Origin: G020354025 sp964621455 | GTDB lineage: Bacteria; Fidelibacterota; Marinisomatia; SCGC-AAA003-L08; TS1B11 | DNA: 64,000 nucleotides | Assembly (NCBI GenBank): GCA_964621455.1 | Contig: CAZULW010000003.1 | Coordinates: 41,166-105,165 of the forward strand | Reading direction: 5' to 3' | Shown: piece by piece, positions 62,280 through 64,000 of the stretch | Position numbering within the stretch: position 1 is the first letter of the stretch | Layout of the letters: each line of letters begins with the position of its first letter | Made by a program: the position numbers and the translations under genes | The notes under the pieces: generated by a model | Databases searched by the model: none | Seen by the model: the letters and a program-made list of their open reading frames with translations, nothing else | Told to the model about the DNA's origin: nothing

Positions 62280-62873
62280 CTAGGCAGTGTGATCCTGAGT
62301 GTTCTTCGTCTTAACTCTCGCCTTTAATAACTCATCAATGTCTTTAATATGCGGTTCATTCAGCATACGATTCTCAGCGACCTTCCAGAAAAAAGGATGT
62401 TCTATAAATTTCTCTTTTAGCGCCTGATCCATATATTCTACATCCATGCGTATGTACATTATTTCTAAATCAAATCCTAATTCAAAACCCCAGTGTAATC
62501 TCCATTCTGTGTTTGCCGCGATAGGGTTATACCAAAATCCTTCTTTCAACTTGGAATCTATCACTTGATACTTTCTGTCATATAAGATGACTGATCCCCG
62601 GCCCTCAAATGCTGGATTATTTCCATAATTTCTAAGATTAATTGTCAGGCGAGAACCTTTCCCTGTCTCCTCAATACCCCCAGGTGTATCCGATGGTGCC
62701 ATAAGAGCCCGCCTTGATGCCCTGCTTAGAGAAAAAGCCCTCGTTGCATAGGTAGCCGCCCATATCGCGCCACAGGCTATTAATCCCTGGATTATCAATG
62801 AAATCCATTGATAATTGAGTGACCAAAAGGATTGCGGTTGCTCAACAGGAATGAATACTGAATCTGGTACCAT
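62280..62873 (-). CDS. Hypothetical single-pass membrane protein
   Basis: 197 residues from the ATG at 62871-62873, preceded by AAGGAGAGG; a TTG fifteen bases earlier is less likely. One membrane segment (residues ~25-45, WISLIIQGLIACGAIWAATYA) followed by a ~150-residue soluble domain with a beta-rich core (SRLTINLRNYGNNPAFEGRGSVILYDRK). It resembles the general class of bacterial proteins with one membrane helix and an immunoglobulin-like cytoplasmic or periplasmic domain. No specific function. Confidence 0.65.
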   Translation of the reverse strand: MVPDSVFIPVEQPQSFWSLNYQWISLIIQGLIACGAIWAATYATRAFSLSRASRRALMAPSDTPGGIEETGKGSRLTINLRNYGNNPAFEGRGSVILYDRKYQVIDSKLKEGFWYNPIAANTEWRLHWGFELGFDLEIMYIRMDVEYMDQALKEKFIEHPFFWKVAENRMLNEPHIKDIDELLKARVKTKNTQDHTA

Positions 62874-62884
62874 CTTCCTCTCCT

Positions 62885-63073
62885 TCAACTTATCCCCACT
62901 CCACCGGCTTTCTGATGCTGTTCAGCGTTCACGGCTTTCACTTCGTTTATTAGTTCTTCCGGCGTGATAACGCCCTTCTCCACCAGCAACCGGGTAACTG
63001 CCTAGACCTGTACCATGTTGGAATAAACCAGGTCTTCCAGTGAGACGGATTCACTTTCGGGGGATTTTGGCAT
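62885..63073 (-). pseudogene. Small acidic protein gene with an internal TAG
   Basis: ATG at 63071-63073 with a perfect AAAGGAGGA ribosome site. Reads MPKSPESESVSLEDLVYSNM then VQV, TAG at codon 24 (63002-63004), then AVTRLLVEKGVITPEELINE, VKAVNAEQHQKAGGVGIS and TGA. Coding character is equally good on both sides of the TAG, and Gln (CAG) would fit there, so a single C-to-T change explains it. The pattern (SNM..., RLLVEKGVITPEEL) is common in small uncharacterised bacterial proteins. Confidence 0.7.
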
Positions 63074-63100
63074 GGATTCCTCCTTTAATGGGGTGTCCAA

Positions 63101-63167
63101 GGTTCCGGTGGTAAATAGCCAGCTTACCCACTAAAGGGGGTATACCCTGAAGCAGCAAACCGGAACC
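63101..63167. repeat. 9 bp inverted repeat beside the duplicated structured element
   Basis: GGTTCCGGT (63101-63109) pairs perfectly with ACCGGAACC (63159-63167). It abuts the first copy of the 173 bp element through CCTGGG...CCCAGG (63168-63186). Confidence 0.5.
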
Positions 63168-63179
63168 CTGGGCAAGCAG

Positions 63180-63352
63180 GCCCAGGATTCAGCACCTAAC
63201 GGAACCATGAGCGATCCTCCAACAAGGGGCCTATAGATACGAATCCTGAGCATCGAAAGAGTACGACGACAGTGGAAAGAAGTCAAGGACAACCTGCATC
63301 CCTGCTAGACTCTAAAGATACAAGCGGGGCATTCTTTTCCTTGAACTCTTCC
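63180..63352. ncRNA. Structured direct repeat, copy 1 (candidate RNA or mobile element)
   Basis: Two potential hairpins. The first is closed by GCCCAGGATTC (63180-63190) and GAATCCTGAGC (63241-63251). The second is closed by TCAAGGA (63283-63289) and TCCTTGA (63338-63344), with inner arms CCCTGCT (63300-63306) and AGCGGGG (63323-63329). The corresponding inner arms in copy 2 are CCCCGC / GCGGGG, so a U-G pair here is a C-G pair there. Strand of any transcript is unknown. Confidence 0.45.
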
Positions 63353-63532
63353 AACACCACCCAAGAGACCAGAGACTACCCGCTAGAATGCGGTTTTTGT
63401 CTCCCTCAGTGTCCTACAGGGGGTTCTAGCAAAAAACAGGGCCTAAGGTATCCCCCAGGTATGCCTAAACGGAGATGTGTCTGTACATGCTACTTTTTTG
63501 GGGTAGTGGCGGGAATCTCAAGAATAAAGAGT
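63353..63532. other. Spacer between the two structured repeats
   Basis: 180 bases without a gene. Contains CCGC-TAGAAT-GCGG followed by TTTTT (63380-63398), a weak terminator-like hairpin on the plus strand. A frame of 117 codons open across it has no protein-like composition. Confidence 0.4.
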
Positions 63533-63706
63533 GCCCAGGATTCAGCACCTAATAGAACCATGCCCGATCTTCCAACAAGGGGCCTACAGATACGAACCCT
63601 GGGCAGTGAGAGAATACAACGGTAGCGGAAGAAAGTCAAGGACAACGTTCATCCCCGCCCGGCTCTAAAGACACCAGCGGGGCATTCTTTTCCTTGAACC
63701 TTCCCC
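63533..63706. ncRNA. Structured direct repeat, copy 2 (candidate RNA or mobile element)
   Basis: Roughly 80% identical to 63180-63352 by eye. First hairpin GCCCAGGATTC (63533-63543) / GAACCCTGGGC (63594-63604); second TCAAGGA (63636-63642) / TCCTTGA (63691-63697) with inner CCCCGC (63653-63658) / GCGGGG (63677-63682). The loop between the first arms keeps the word AACAAGGGGCCTA in both copies. Confidence 0.45.
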
Positions 63707-63938
63707 ACCCGTAGCGTAATGTGGGGACGGCATGAATCCTGAACAGCAATACCAACGGCGTTGTTTTAGGCTTCATTTTTTCCCAAAAGAATATGCCCAG
63801 GGGCCTGTCCTTCGAGACAGGGCACTTAAGGGAAGCGTTCCTAGAGTAGATTGATTCTGGCCGAAGAAGCTTTTCAGGCGCCTTGCCCCCAAAATCCCGG
63901 TGGAATAGTCCAATGGAATGACAACCAATGAAGAAACC
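63707..63938. other. Intergenic region at the right end
   Basis: No convincing gene. A short inverted repeat GCCTGTC-CTTCGA-GACAGG occurs near 63803-63820. The sequence otherwise shows no structure I can support. Confidence 0.4.
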
Positions 63939-64000
63939 TTACCTCACGGCATTATCGTCGATATTTACGCCGAGGTTCTCAAGGCTGGCGACCACCTCCT
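63939..64000 (-). CDS. C-terminal end of an unidentified gene (partial)
   Basis: The minus strand reads EVVASLENLGVNIDDNAVR followed by TAA (63939-63941), which looks like a genuine helical C-terminus. The plus strand from ATG 63918 is also open (TNEETLPHGIIVDIYAEVL), so the orientation is not certain. Too short to name. Confidence 0.35.
   Translation of the reverse strand, partial: EVVASLENLGVNIDDNAVR

Noticed and set aside
63272..63625. 117-codon open frame across the two structured repeats
   Set aside because: Its composition is unlike a protein, it begins in one repeat copy and ends in the other in a different register, and no ribosome site precedes it.

Overview
The window comes from a Gram-negative bacterium of the Fibrobacterota-Chlorobiota-Bacteroidota (FCB) superphylum, most like the candidate phyla around Neomarinimicrobiota/Ignavibacteriota. 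The reasons are a PorV/PorQ-type barrel next to a secreted protein with a type-9-secretion-like C-terminus, TonB-dependent receptors with an N-terminal carboxypeptidase-regulatory-like domain, TPR/TolB-like regulatory proteins, and abundant dispersed intergenic palindromes. The placement is inference from gene content; no rRNA gene is present. Nearly all genes lie on the minus strand.

Layout: 1-4.5 kb holds housekeeping genes (pdxT partial, pdxS, ispH, dcd, nrnA, cobO). 4.5-7.2 kb is a tandem duplication of a secreted TPR gene punctuated by three copies of a 75-76 bp repeat able to fold as a cloverleaf. 7.2-34.2 kb is an unusually long same-strand array encoding two complete complex I enzymes head to tail. 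An 11-subunit form (nuoA,B,C,D,H,I,J,K,L,M,N; no E, F or G) lies first in the direction of transcription. After one acyl-CoA thioesterase gene comes a 14-subunit NADH dehydrogenase (nuoA to nuoN) with an NhaD/CitMHS-type antiporter gene between nuoM and nuoN. The 11-subunit cluster is interrupted between nuoM and nuoN by a four-helix-bundle (23S rRNA intervening-sequence type) gene flanked by inverted repeats. A gene-less miniature of the same inverted repeat sits in frame inside nuoI of that cluster.

34.2-46.8 kb: an intergenic MITE-like element, a TolB/TPR signalling protein, then a rearranged sugar-catabolism region (GDPD lipoprotein, two Gfo/Idh oxidoreductases, a truncated alpha-L-fucosidase, zinc alcohol dehydrogenase, two SDRs, a ThuA-isochorismatase fusion lipoprotein). 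A 172 bp direct duplication brackets 2.6 kb of it. 47-56.1 kb: an Nramp-fold transporter lacking the canonical metal motif, a PorV-like barrel, a secreted T9SS-like protein, a large TonB-dependent receptor and a LacI regulator with palindromic candidate operators upstream. I read 37-56 kb as one substrate-uptake and catabolism locus; it is visibly more A+T-rich than the nuo region, which suggests acquisition.

56.1-64 kb is accessory DNA: a transposase relic interrupted by a 282 bp element with 17 bp terminal inverted repeats and a 12 bp target duplication; a 995-residue exported methyltransferase fused to a TonB-dependent receptor; a lipoprotein; small unknown proteins; a small gene with an internal stop; and two copies of a ~173 bp segment whose paired arms differ in a pairing-preserving way, suggesting structured RNA.

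The strongest candidates for something undescribed are the methyltransferase-TonB receptor fusion, the inverted-repeat four-helix-bundle element with its miniature derivative in nuoI, and the duplicated structured element near the right end.
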